A stretch of 64,000 nucleotides of DNA. Source: Lachnospiraceae bacterium. GTDB lineage: Bacteria > Bacillota > Clostridia > Lachnospirales > Lachnospiraceae. This document shows positions 25,684 through 33,143 of this stretch, piece by piece. A model generated the notes under the pieces. The model saw only the letters and a list, made by a program, of their open reading frames with translations, searched no databases and was not told the DNA's origin. A program made the translations under genes and the position numbers. The stretch is taken from contig JAFYWF010000060.1 in assembly GCA_017558145.1 (NCBI GenBank), positions 1 to 64,000 on the forward strand, in the 5' to 3' direction. Position 1 is the first letter of the stretch. Each line of letters opens with the position of its first letter.

Positions 25684-26814
25684 ATGAAAAGAAATATCGT
25701 TGTAATCGTCATGCTTTTAATGATGGTAGCTTGTAGTGGTTGTAGGACAAAGACAGGTGAGTCGGAGAAAGTGGAAGCGCTATTAGAATATTTGGAAGAA
25801 TCTCCAACAACAGAAGAGAGCCAGGAAGCAGAAAGTGTGAATTTCCAAGAGTCAGAAAGTGAAGCTTTGTTAGAACAGACGGACCAAGAGGAGATGGTAA
25901 GTACAGTTCGCGTCATTGCCGATAAAGTAAATGTAAGAAAATCTCCCGGAATAGAAGAATCAGAGGTACTGGGCCAAGCACCAATAGGAGCGGTATACAC
26001 TTTATTAGAGGAACAGGAAGATTGGAGTAGAATTCTATTTGAGGAACAGGAAGGCTTTATAAATAATAAGTTTATTGAAGTGTTGACTTTGCCGGAAGAA
26101 CCGGAAAGCGGAATGAAAGATACGCAGTCTACTGTAAGTGAAACGGAAAAAAATAAAGGTTCTGTTTCAGGGAATTACTTAGTGGTTATCGATGCAGGGC
26201 ATCAGGAAAAAGGAAATTCTGACAAGGAGCCGGTGGGTCCGGGAGCTCAGGAAATGAAGGCAAAAGTTGCTTCAGGAACTCAGGGTGTTGCCAGTGGATT
26301 AAAAGAATATGAATTGAATTTGATGGTTTCTCTTAAATTGGAGCAGCTGCTGAAAGAAAGAGGATATGAAGTAGTTATGGTAAGAACTACCCATCAAGTT
26401 GATATTAGTAATAGTGAACGTGCTAAGGTTGCTAATGATCTGAATGCAGATGTATTTGTTCGTATTCACGCAAATGGTTCTGAAAAATCATCAGTAAATG
26501 GTATGATGACAATTTGTCCTACGGAGAAGAATCCTTATTGTGCGGTTATTTATGAACAATCAAAATTGCTATCAGAAAAGATTTTGGAAGAAACAGTAGA
26601 AGCGACAGGTGCCAAAAAGGAATATGTATGGGAAACAGATACCATGAGTGGAATTAATTGGTGTGAGGTTCCGGTTTCTATTGTTGAAATGGGTTATATG
26701 ACAAATGAAGAAGAAGATCTAAAGATGGCTACAGAAGAATATCAGGAAAAAATAGCAACAGGGATAGCAAATGGTATTGATGAATATTTTAGGGCACTGA
26801 ATGGAGGAGAATAA
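25684..26814 (+). CDS. SH3-domain N-acetylmuramoyl-L-alanine amidase lipoprotein
   Basis: 376 residues with an N-terminal lipoprotein signal (MVACSGC; Cys 17 or 20 is the likely lipid site), an acidic linker, an SH3 domain (about 76-134) and an Amidase_3 domain (about 166-373). Zinc-binding and catalytic residues are visible: H173 (IDAGH), E210 (KEYELN), H262 (RIHANG) and E335 ([10 protein letters not shown]). Amidase_3 enzymes cut the bond between muramic acid and L-alanine in peptidoglycan. It is the only operon member without a zinc ribbon. Its activity gives the operon a clear link to the cell wall. Confidence 0.93.
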   Translation: MKRNIVVIVMLLMMVACSGCRTKTGESEKVEALLEYLEESPTTEESQEAESVNFQESESEALLEQTDQEEMVSTVRVIADKVNVRKSPGIEESEVLGQAPIGAVYTLLEEQEDWSRILFEEQEGFINNKFIEVLTLPEEPESGMKDTQSTVSETEKNKGSVSGNYLVVIDAGHQEKGNSDKEPVGPGAQEMKAKVASGTQGVASGLKEYELNLMVSLKLEQLLKERGYEVVMVRTTHQVDISNSERAKVANDLNADVFVRIHANGSEKSSVNGMMTICPTEKNPYCAVIYEQSKLLSEKILEETVEATGAKKEYVWETDTMSGINWCEVPVSIVEMGYMTNEEEDLKMATEEYQEKIATGIANGIDEYFRALNGGE

Positions 26815-26818
26815 GGTT

Positions 26819-27223
26819 ATGGATTTTAAGAAAAGCTTTAGTAAAGGGATTACAAAGATTAATGTTAAAACATCTAACTTTATGGAAGAGAATAAATTTA
26901 AAACTCAGATTTTAACTTTAGAAAGTGAAATCGAAAAATCAAAATCAATACTGGCTGATTTTGTATATCATAACTGGAAAACGGAGAACTATTCTGAACA
27001 ATCAATAGATGAAATGATTAAGAACATTCGTGATAAATACGATAGTATTGAAAATTTGAAGAAGGAAATCGATCTTTTATATCAAAAAGAAAGAGAAATT
27101 CTCGGAGGATCCGATACGAATGTTGTAGAGGTTAGTGACAAAATATTCTGTTCCAAATGTGGAAAAGAAACAAAAAAAGGTCACAAATTTTGTGAGCAGT
27201 GTGGAAATCGTTTAGAAGGTTAA
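26819..27223 (+). CDS. Small coiled-coil protein with C-terminal zinc ribbon
   Basis: 134 residues, last gene of the operon. The N-terminal two thirds is predicted helix and coiled coil (FKTQILTLESEIEKSKSILA, IENLKKEIDLLYQKEREI). The same ribbon that opens the other operon proteins is at the C-terminus (FCSKCGKETKKGHKFCEQCG). There is no membrane span or signal, so it should be cytosolic. The ATG at 26819 is preferred over 26801 because GGAGAATAAGG lies just upstream. It may be a soluble partner of the membrane-bound ribbons (inference). Confidence 0.85.
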   Translation: MDFKKSFSKGITKINVKTSNFMEENKFKTQILTLESEIEKSKSILADFVYHNWKTENYSEQSIDEMIKNIRDKYDSIENLKKEIDLLYQKEREILGGSDTNVVEVSDKIFCSKCGKETKKGHKFCEQCGNRLEG

Positions 27224-27227
27224 AAAG

Positions 27228-27257
27228 AAGCGTCAGACATTTTTGTCTGACGCTTTT
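27228..27257. terminator. Terminator ending the zinc-ribbon operon
   Basis: AAGCGTCAGACA (27228-27239) and TGTCTGACGCTT (27244-27255) form a perfect 12-bp stem with a TTTT loop and A/T tails on both sides. It serves the operon on + and the GNAT gene on -. Confidence 0.92.
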
Positions 27258-27828
27258 ATGCTTTCAGGAGTTTCATCATAATGGATCTCATCAAACCATG
27301 ATACTTTTCTTTGGTGACCATTACTTGATAGCCATTTCGTTCCAAGCTTTTCAAACTAGCATAATTATTCGGTGCAACAGTAGCAAAAGAGTATTTGTGT
27401 TTTGAAATATCAATTAGAGTTTCTGCATAGGCAATCAGTAAGCGTTCCAAATTGTGTCCTCGATGATTGGGGTGGACTGATGCAGAGTCCATGTGGACTA
27501 CTTTAGATAAATTCTCTGTGGTTAATGGAATGTGAAGACAATCTGTAAAAACATCATATCCTAGATTTTCATCTGTAAAAACATCATATCCTAGATTTTC
27601 ATCTGTAATTCCGGGATACTTTACCAATAAGTTACCTACAATTTTATCAGTTTTGTCGCAGGCAACGACGGCGAATCCATGACCGCACAAAATATCTTTT
27701 ACGTATGCCAAATCATCCAGAATAAATTGTTCTTTATGTTCTAGATGTTTTGCACAGATATCCATCACAGACCAGATATCAAGGGCATCGTCCAAAGTGG
27801 CTATACGGAGTGTGTAGTGTTGCATCAT
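27256..27828 (-). CDS. GNAT family N-acetyltransferase
   Basis: 190 residues with a GNAT fold: LRIATLDDALDIWSV at the start, FAVVACDKTDKIVGNLLVKY, and the acetyl-CoA-binding segment SVHPNHRGHNLERLLIAYAE, then NNYASLKSLERNGYQVM. The usual RGxGxG/A loop is RGHNLE, so cofactor binding may differ. The start at 27828 follows GAGGAG, which overlaps the end of rqcH, so translation is probably coupled. A perfect 30-bp in-frame duplication adds a second DENLGYDVFT unit near the middle. The substrate is unknown. Confidence 0.85.
   Translation of the reverse strand: MMQHYTLRIATLDDALDIWSVMDICAKHLEHKEQFILDDLAYVKDILCGHGFAVVACDKTDKIVGNLLVKYPGITDENLGYDVFTDENLGYDVFTDCLHIPLTTENLSKVVHMDSASVHPNHRGHNLERLLIAYAETLIDISKHKYSFATVAPNNYASLKSLERNGYQVMVTKEKYHGLMRSIMMKLLKA
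27541..27608. repeat. Perfect 30-bp tandem duplication inside the GNAT gene
   Basis: The 30-bp unit at 27541-27570 is repeated exactly at 27571-27600, with 8 more matching bases after it. It keeps the frame and duplicates ten residues (DENLGYDVFT) of the acetyltransferase. Confidence 0.97.
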
Positions 27829-27832
27829 AGTA

Positions 27833-29572
27833 TTACTCCTCAATTTCCTGAAGATCACGAATGTCTGAATCAATGATTAACGAGTAATTCGTATAATATA
27901 CCACAAATCCGGGCTTTCCGCCGGATGGTTTTTTGATATGTTTTTTCTGAATATAGTCTATTTCTACTTTTTCCTGTCCTCGAAGTTTTGAAAAATGAGC
28001 CGCCAATTTTCCGGCTTCTTCAAAGGTACGATCCGGCATTTCGCCTCCTTCTGATTTTACGATGACATGAGAACCGGGTACTCCTTTGGCATGAAACCAC
28101 CAGTCATTTCCGGTAGCAAACTTAAAGGTGAGTTCTTCGTTTTGAAGGTTATTTTTACCTACATATATGTGATAGCCATCGCTACTGATATAGTGGAAAG
28201 GTTTACTGGTAAAACGTTGTTTCTTAGAAGAGCCTTTTCTTTTGATATAGCCGGTTTCAATTAATTCTTCTTTGATTTGCACTAAATCTTCTTCTCTCAA
28301 AGCAATATCCAAAGCGTTGCTGACAGATTCCAAGTGATCAATTTCTTCTTTAACTTGTACGGTTAGTGAAGAAAGCGCTTCGTAGGTTCTTTTCAGCTTG
28401 TTGTATTTGTCATAATATTTTTTTGCATTTTCAATGGCACTAAGCTGAGGATCCAAAGGAATAGTAACGTCTTCGCTAGTGTAATAATTGTTTACTGTAA
28501 CAGATTTGCTTCCGGGTTCTACACCGTAACCAAAGGCAGTTAAAAGCTCACCATATATTTTGTATTTTTCTCGTTTTTCAGTGTCCTGCATTTGACGAAG
28601 CTGTAAGTCGTATTTTTTGATGTTACGTTCCAACGCTGTCTGTACAATTTTTCTTAAATCTACGGATTTTTGACGGATACGGGTTACTACATTTTTTTCT
28701 TCATAATATTGTTCTAAGAGAGCTGATATAGAAGAAATTTCCTTGGTATCATTAATGGGATAAGAACCAATACTAAAAACTGCGTATTCTTTGGGAATAC
28801 CGTTTTCGTATAAAATTCTTGGAGCGAAGTTCGCTGTTTTAATATCATTCATCATTCCATCGAAGCTTTGATACAAATTATCTTTGTCATCATCAGAAAG
28901 CGCTGCAATAGATAAATCACAATTACCGCCGGCTCGGAAGCAAATTTCATTGGATATAAAAGGAGACAATCCTACATAGGTTGTATAAAGAGCTTTAAAG
29001 CATTCTGTATTTTGCCCATATACATGGATAAAAAATTCTTCCTTGGTAGTGGTAAGTGGGTTTAGTTTGTGAGTAGTTTCCGGAATGAAATATTCTCTTC
29101 CGGGTAGAACCTCTCTTAAGGAACTTACAGCAGAAGAAATATGCTTAATACTGTCGATAATTTTCCCCTCTTGATTTACGAATATAATATTACTGTGTTT
29201 CCCCATTAATTCTACAATTAATTTTTTTTGACATAAATCACCCATTTCATCCAAATGTTCAATGGTGAATTCCAAAATTCGCTCTAATGAAGGCTGAGAA
29301 ATGTCTACAATTCGACCATTCTGAATATGTTTTCTTAAGAGCATGCAAAAGTTTGGTGCTGTCATAGGACTGGGTTTGTTTTTGGTAGTCAAGTAAACTA
29401 GAGGAAGGGATGCACTGGCAGAAAGTACCAGTCGATATTGCCCTTGATTGGTTTTTAATGTCAATAGAAGTTCATCCGTTTCCGGTTGAGCGATTTTATA
29501 AATACGTCCGTTCATTAGAACTGATTTTAATTCTTCTTTTAAACAAGAAATGGTAATTCCATCAAATGCCAT
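27833..29572 (-). CDS. rqcH: Ribosome quality control factor RqcH (NFACT protein)
   Basis: 579 residues, the bacterial Rqc2/NEMF homologue formerly annotated as fibronectin-binding protein. RqcH binds 50S subunits carrying stalled peptidyl-tRNA and adds alanine tails that mark the chain for degradation. The NFACT-N domain starts MAFDGITISCLKEELKS, a long coiled-coil middle follows (about 290-430), and the NFACT-R domain has DWWFHAKGVPGSHVIVK near 480-500. The start at 29572 has GGAGG at 8 bases; an upstream frame extension lacks a site. It has its own promoter and is followed by the coupled GNAT gene. Confidence 0.94.
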   Translation of the reverse strand: MAFDGITISCLKEELKSVLMNGRIYKIAQPETDELLLTLKTNQGQYRLVLSASASLPLVYLTTKNKPSPMTAPNFCMLLRKHIQNGRIVDISQPSLERILEFTIEHLDEMGDLCQKKLIVELMGKHSNIIFVNQEGKIIDSIKHISSAVSSLREVLPGREYFIPETTHKLNPLTTTKEEFFIHVYGQNTECFKALYTTYVGLSPFISNEICFRAGGNCDLSIAALSDDDKDNLYQSFDGMMNDIKTANFAPRILYENGIPKEYAVFSIGSYPINDTKEISSISALLEQYYEEKNVVTRIRQKSVDLRKIVQTALERNIKKYDLQLRQMQDTEKREKYKIYGELLTAFGYGVEPGSKSVTVNNYYTSEDVTIPLDPQLSAIENAKKYYDKYNKLKRTYEALSSLTVQVKEEIDHLESVSNALDIALREEDLVQIKEELIETGYIKRKGSSKKQRFTSKPFHYISSDGYHIYVGKNNLQNEELTFKFATGNDWWFHAKGVPGSHVIVKSEGGEMPDRTFEEAGKLAAHFSKLRGQEKVEIDYIQKKHIKKPSGGKPGFVVYYTNYSLIIDSDIRDLQEIEE

Positions 29573-29605
29573 AAGGTGCCTCCGAAATTTATTTAATATC
29601 GAGTT

Positions 29606-29635
29606 ATTATACCGTCTGAAAGGAATATAGGTCAA
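29606..29635 (-). promoter_or_regulatory. Sigma-A promoter of rqcH
   Basis: Minus strand -35 TTGACC (plus 29630-29635) and -10 TATAAT (plus 29606-29611), spacer 18. The transcript start would be about 30 bases before the rqcH ATG. Confidence 0.75.
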
Positions 29636-29682
29636 TATGTTGCAGTTGAAGTTACTTGTTTTACTATTTATAAAATAGTTGC

Positions 29683-29730
29683 TTTACAAATGAAGGATAA
29701 GACTATACAATGTAGTAATGAAAACTACAT
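29683..29730 (+). promoter_or_regulatory. degV promoter with a dyad at the start site
   Basis: -35 TTTACA (29683-29688) and -10 TACAAT (29706-29711), spacer 17. A perfect inverted repeat ATGTAGT/ACTACAT (29710-29716, 29724-29730) begins at the -10 and covers the predicted start, as a repressor site would. Confidence 0.6.
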
Positions 29731-29811
29731 GGTTGTAGCATAATATGAGTTTATTTGATAAGAAGGATAAAAATAAAAAGGGAAATTGATAGTAGGGAAG
29801 GAAGAAAGGAA

Positions 29812-30696
29812 ATGAATGATTACGTACTTAGTTGTTGTTCTACAGCAGATTTAAAAAAAGAACATTTTAACAAAAGAGATATTAATTATATTTGTTTTCA
29901 TTATGAATTGGATGGTAAAGATTACAGGGATGATTTAGGCGAAAGTATGTCCTTTGAGGATTTTTATCGTGCCATGAGTGAAGGAGCAGATACCAAAACA
30001 TCACAAATTAATGCAGAAGAATACGAAGAATATTTTGAAAAATTTTTAAAAGAAGGAAAAGATATCCTTCATGTAACACTTTCTTCAGGTATTTCAGGAA
30101 GCTTGAATTCTGCTATGATTGCAAAGTCTATGTTGGAAGAAAAATATCCCGATAGAAAGCTCTACATTGTGGATTCTCTTAATGCGTCTTCAGGTTTTGG
30201 ACTTTTGGTAGATAAGTTGGCAGATTTACGAGATGCGGGAAAATCTATCGATGAAGTATATACTTGGGTGGAAGAGAACAAATTAAATGCACATGCATGG
30301 TTTTTCTCTACTGATTTAACCTTTTTTGTAAAAGGAGGGCGTATATCTAAAACATCAGGTTTTGTAGGTGGTATTTTAAATATTTGTCCATTGTTGAACG
30401 TTGATAATGAAGGAAAATTAATTCCACGTCAGAAGATTCGTACCAAGAAGAAAGTAATGGAAGCTATCGTGGAACAGATGGAATTGCATGCTCAGGATGG
30501 TACTGACTATAGTGGAAAATGTTATATCAGCCATTCTGCATGTTTGGAAGACGCAAAGGCAGTAGCTGAAAAAATTGAAAGTCGTTTTCCTAAGCTTAAC
30601 GGTAAAGTAGAAATTAACGATGTGGGAACGACCATTGGAAGTCATACAGGACCGGGAACAGTAGCATTGTTTTTCTGGGGAGGAAACAGAGAATAA
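29812..30696 (+). CDS. DegV family fatty-acid-binding protein
   Basis: 294 residues. DegV/FakB-type proteins bind a single fatty acid and, in species with FakA, hand it over for phosphorylation. Visible are the N-terminal ligand-pocket STADLKKEHF, the signature TLSSGISGSLNSA, VDSLNASSGFG, LTFFVKGGRISKT and the C-terminal IGSHTGPGTVALFF. The start at 29812 follows GAAAGGA closely. No FakA kinase is in this window. The gene stands alone between its own promoter and a terminator. Confidence 0.92.
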   Translation: MNDYVLSCCSTADLKKEHFNKRDINYICFHYELDGKDYRDDLGESMSFEDFYRAMSEGADTKTSQINAEEYEEYFEKFLKEGKDILHVTLSSGISGSLNSAMIAKSMLEEKYPDRKLYIVDSLNASSGFGLLVDKLADLRDAGKSIDEVYTWVEENKLNAHAWFFSTDLTFFVKGGRISKTSGFVGGILNICPLLNVDNEGKLIPRQKIRTKKKVMEAIVEQMELHAQDGTDYSGKCYISHSACLEDAKAVAEKIESRFPKLNGKVEINDVGTTIGSHTGPGTVALFFWGGNRE

Positions 30697-30716
30697 TTTT
30701 ATAATAAGAAGAATGG

Positions 30717-30747
30717 ATAGGCACGATGATTTTCGTGCCTATTTTTT
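30717..30747 (+). terminator. Intrinsic terminator after degV
   Basis: ATAGGCACGA (30717-30726) pairs perfectly with TCGTGCCTAT (30733-30742), followed by six T. Confidence 0.9.
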
Positions 30748-30781
30748 GAGCATTAATACGTAAGTAAATATTGCCTTTTGG

Positions 30782-30810
30782 TTTCAAAGCTTAGGAAAAA
30801 GTAGTATAAT
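30782..30810 (+). promoter_or_regulatory. Putative promoter of the first OYE reductase gene
   Basis: A consensus -10 TATAAT (30805-30810) with a poor -35 TTTCAA (30782-30787) at spacer 17, about 40 bases before the start codon. Confidence 0.45.
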
Positions 30811-30855
30811 ATAGCTATCTATAAATTGTAGCAAAAGAGAAGGGGGATGTTTGCA

Positions 30856-32880
30856 ATGGGCAAAGAATCTTTATTATTACAGCCACTTAAAGTGGGTAAC
30901 TTAACATTTAAAAACCGTATTATGTTTCCACCTTTAACAACAGGTTATGAAGAACGTGACGGATCTATTGGAGAAAGAAGTCTCGCATTTTATGAAAGAT
31001 TAGCAAAAGGGGGATCTTCTTATATCGTTATTGGTGACGTGGCACCTGTGAACACAGCTTCTCCAACACCAAAGTTATTTGATGATCGTCAGATTCCTGC
31101 TTACAAAAAATTAGCAGATACACTTCATGCATATGATGCAAAAGTAGCATTACAGTTATTCCACCCGGAATACGATGTTCCAGGTGTAGGAAAAATGATT
31201 ATGGCATCCAGAATGGCAGCTATGGAAGCTGAAAAAGCGAAAGCAGCTGGTGATATGGAAACATTCGGCGCTAAAATGGCGGAATCCGGAAAATTAGGTA
31301 AAGAAGCTTATGCAAAATTACATCATGATATGCAGCACTTCGTAACAGAAGCAAGTGTAGATCAGTTAAACCAGATCAAACAAGCTATCGCTGACAGTGC
31401 AAGAAGAGCGATGGAAGCCGGCATTGATGCAATTGAAGTTCATGGTGACCGTTTATTAGGTTCCTTATGTTCTTCTCTTTTAAATCACAGAACAGACGAA
31501 TACGGCGGAGATTTAACAAACCGCATCCGTTACGCTTTAGAAGTTGTTGCAGCGATCAAAGAAGCAGCTCCAACACTTATGGTAGAGTACAAACTTCCTG
31601 TGATCACAATTAATGCAGATGGCAGTTTACGTGGTAAGGGTGGTCTTTTAGTAGACGAAGCAGTAGAATTTGCAAAAGAATTAGAAAAAGCCGGTGTAGA
31701 CATGATTCAGGTTGCACAGGCGAACCATACAGGTAACATGGGTGACACAATTCCACCAATGGGAACCATGCCTATTAACTGGACATTAGACGCAGCAAAA
31801 AAAGTAAAAGCAGTGGTTAACGTTCCAATCGCAACTGTAGGACGTGTTATTACGGTAGCAAACGGTGAAGAAATCCTTGCAAACGGTGATGCAGATATGA
31901 TCGGTTACGGTCGTTCCTTATTGTGTGATGCCGATATCGCATTAAAAGTAGAAAAAGACGAGCCAATCCGTGAATGTCTCAACTGTAACAAAGGTTGTGT
32001 AGACGCTATTCAGGGTCGTCGTTACATCTCTTGTGTACTTAACGCAGAAAACGGTGATGAATCTACTATCTTCATCAAACCAGCAGACGAAAAGAAAAAT
32101 GTAGTTATCGTTGGTGCAGGTATTGCAGGGCTGGAAGCCGCCAGAGTAGCAGCTATCCGTGGACACAAAGTTGACGTTTATGAAAAAGCAGATAAAATCG
32201 GTGGACAGATTCATTTAGCAGCAGTTCCACCACGTAAAGATGAAATCTTACGTTCTGTAGAATATTATGAAGCAATTTTACCAGGACTTGGTGTTAACGT
32301 TCACTTAAATACAGAAGCAACCAAAGAAGTTATGAACGCAGCAGATGCAGTTATTGTAGCAGTAGGTGCTCAGGATATTGTTCTTCCAATCAATGGAACA
32401 GATTCCGCTAACGTAGTATCTTCTTGGGATGTTCTTGCAGGTAAAGTAGAAGTATCCGGACACTGCGCAGTTATCGGTGGTGGTTTAGTAGGTACAGAAA
32501 CAGCAGAATACCTTGTAGAAAAAGGATGTAAAGTATCTGTTATCGAAATGATGGACAAGATTGCAAATGGCGAATCCAGCACAATCTTACCAATCATCAT
32601 GGCTGACTTTGCTAAGAATGACGTAAAACAGTATGTAAATACAAAAGTTAACAGCATTGAAAATGATGGAAAACAGATTTTAGCTACTGATACAAAAGAA
32701 GAAAAAGACATCATAATCGATTGTGATATGGTAGTTATGGCTGTAGGTTCTAAGAAAAATGTATTTGATGTAGAAGGTGTTACAACACCGGTTGTTTATG
32801 TAGGTGACTGTTCCGGCGAAAGAACAGCAAGCATTGCAGAAGCAATCCGTACAGGATACAAAGCAGCAAATGAAATTTAA
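30856..32880 (+). CDS. OYE-family Fe-S flavoenzyme (2-enoate/dienoyl-CoA reductase type), atypical active site
   Basis: 674 residues in the three-part layout of 2,4-dienoyl-CoA reductase, 2-enoate reductase and BaiCD/BaiH: an FMN barrel (about 1-370), a 4Fe-4S motif CLNCNKGC ... YISC (about 375-400), then FAD (VVIVGAGIAGLEAA) and NAD(P)H (AVIGGGLVGTETAEYL) domains. These enzymes reduce activated C=C bonds. A segment at about 118-165 rich in Ala, Lys and Met (MASRMAAMEAEKAKAAGDME) replaces the usual substrate loop. The barrel motif (E-I-H-G-A-H-G-Y) reads EVHGDRLLGS, so the usual catalytic pair is altered. The start at 30856 follows GGGGG. Substrate unknown. Confidence 0.88.
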   Translation: MGKESLLLQPLKVGNLTFKNRIMFPPLTTGYEERDGSIGERSLAFYERLAKGGSSYIVIGDVAPVNTASPTPKLFDDRQIPAYKKLADTLHAYDAKVALQLFHPEYDVPGVGKMIMASRMAAMEAEKAKAAGDMETFGAKMAESGKLGKEAYAKLHHDMQHFVTEASVDQLNQIKQAIADSARRAMEAGIDAIEVHGDRLLGSLCSSLLNHRTDEYGGDLTNRIRYALEVVAAIKEAAPTLMVEYKLPVITINADGSLRGKGGLLVDEAVEFAKELEKAGVDMIQVAQANHTGNMGDTIPPMGTMPINWTLDAAKKVKAVVNVPIATVGRVITVANGEEILANGDADMIGYGRSLLCDADIALKVEKDEPIRECLNCNKGCVDAIQGRRYISCVLNAENGDESTIFIKPADEKKNVVIVGAGIAGLEAARVAAIRGHKVDVYEKADKIGGQIHLAAVPPRKDEILRSVEYYEAILPGLGVNVHLNTEATKEVMNAADAVIVAVGAQDIVLPINGTDSANVVSSWDVLAGKVEVSGHCAVIGGGLVGTETAEYLVEKGCKVSVIEMMDKIANGESSTILPIIMADFAKNDVKQYVNTKVNSIENDGKQILATDTKEEKDIIIDCDMVVMAVGSKKNVFDVEGVTTPVVYVGDCSGERTASIAEAIRTGYKAANEI

Positions 32881-32892
32881 TGTATAAAAAAG

Positions 32893-33071
32893 GGCTGTTG
32901 CAATGGGTGTTACAGTTTACTGTATCCATTGTTCGCTTACTGCTCGTTACATTGTATGCGATGGGTGTACAAAAGCTATTGATTGCTTTCGTACACCATC
33001 TGCACACAATGTCTCACAGATGCGTACAATTTGGATATCAGTAAACTTACACAATCCATTTGCAACAGCCT
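32893..33071. repeat. 178-nt imperfect palindrome (MITE-like or giant hairpin)
   Basis: The ends GGCTGTTGCAA (32893-32903) and TTGCAACAGCC (about 33060-33070) are complementary, and pairing continues inward through GTTTACTG/CAGTAAAC and TATCCA/TGGATA. An inner stem runs GCGATGGGTGTAC/GTACACCATC. ATGAAATTTA stands just outside both ends (32870-32879 and 33090-33099), possibly a duplicated target. The region holds no believable gene. It may be a mobile miniature element or an expanded terminator. Confidence 0.75.
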
Positions 33072-33143
33072 GTTTCATAAAGAAAAAATATGAAATTTAT
33101 TATGTAGTAAATTTTTAGTAAAACGAAAGAAGGAATGATAAAA

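Noticed and set aside
27541..27608. Short CRISPR-like repeat
   Set aside because: Only two adjacent copies without spacers, in frame inside a GNAT gene; it is a tandem duplication.
32780..33118. Overlapping frames of 71-75 codons on both strands around 32.9-33.1 kb
   Set aside because: They lie in the long palindrome or overlap the reductase end, have no ribosome binding site, and their similarity to each other comes from the inverted repeat.
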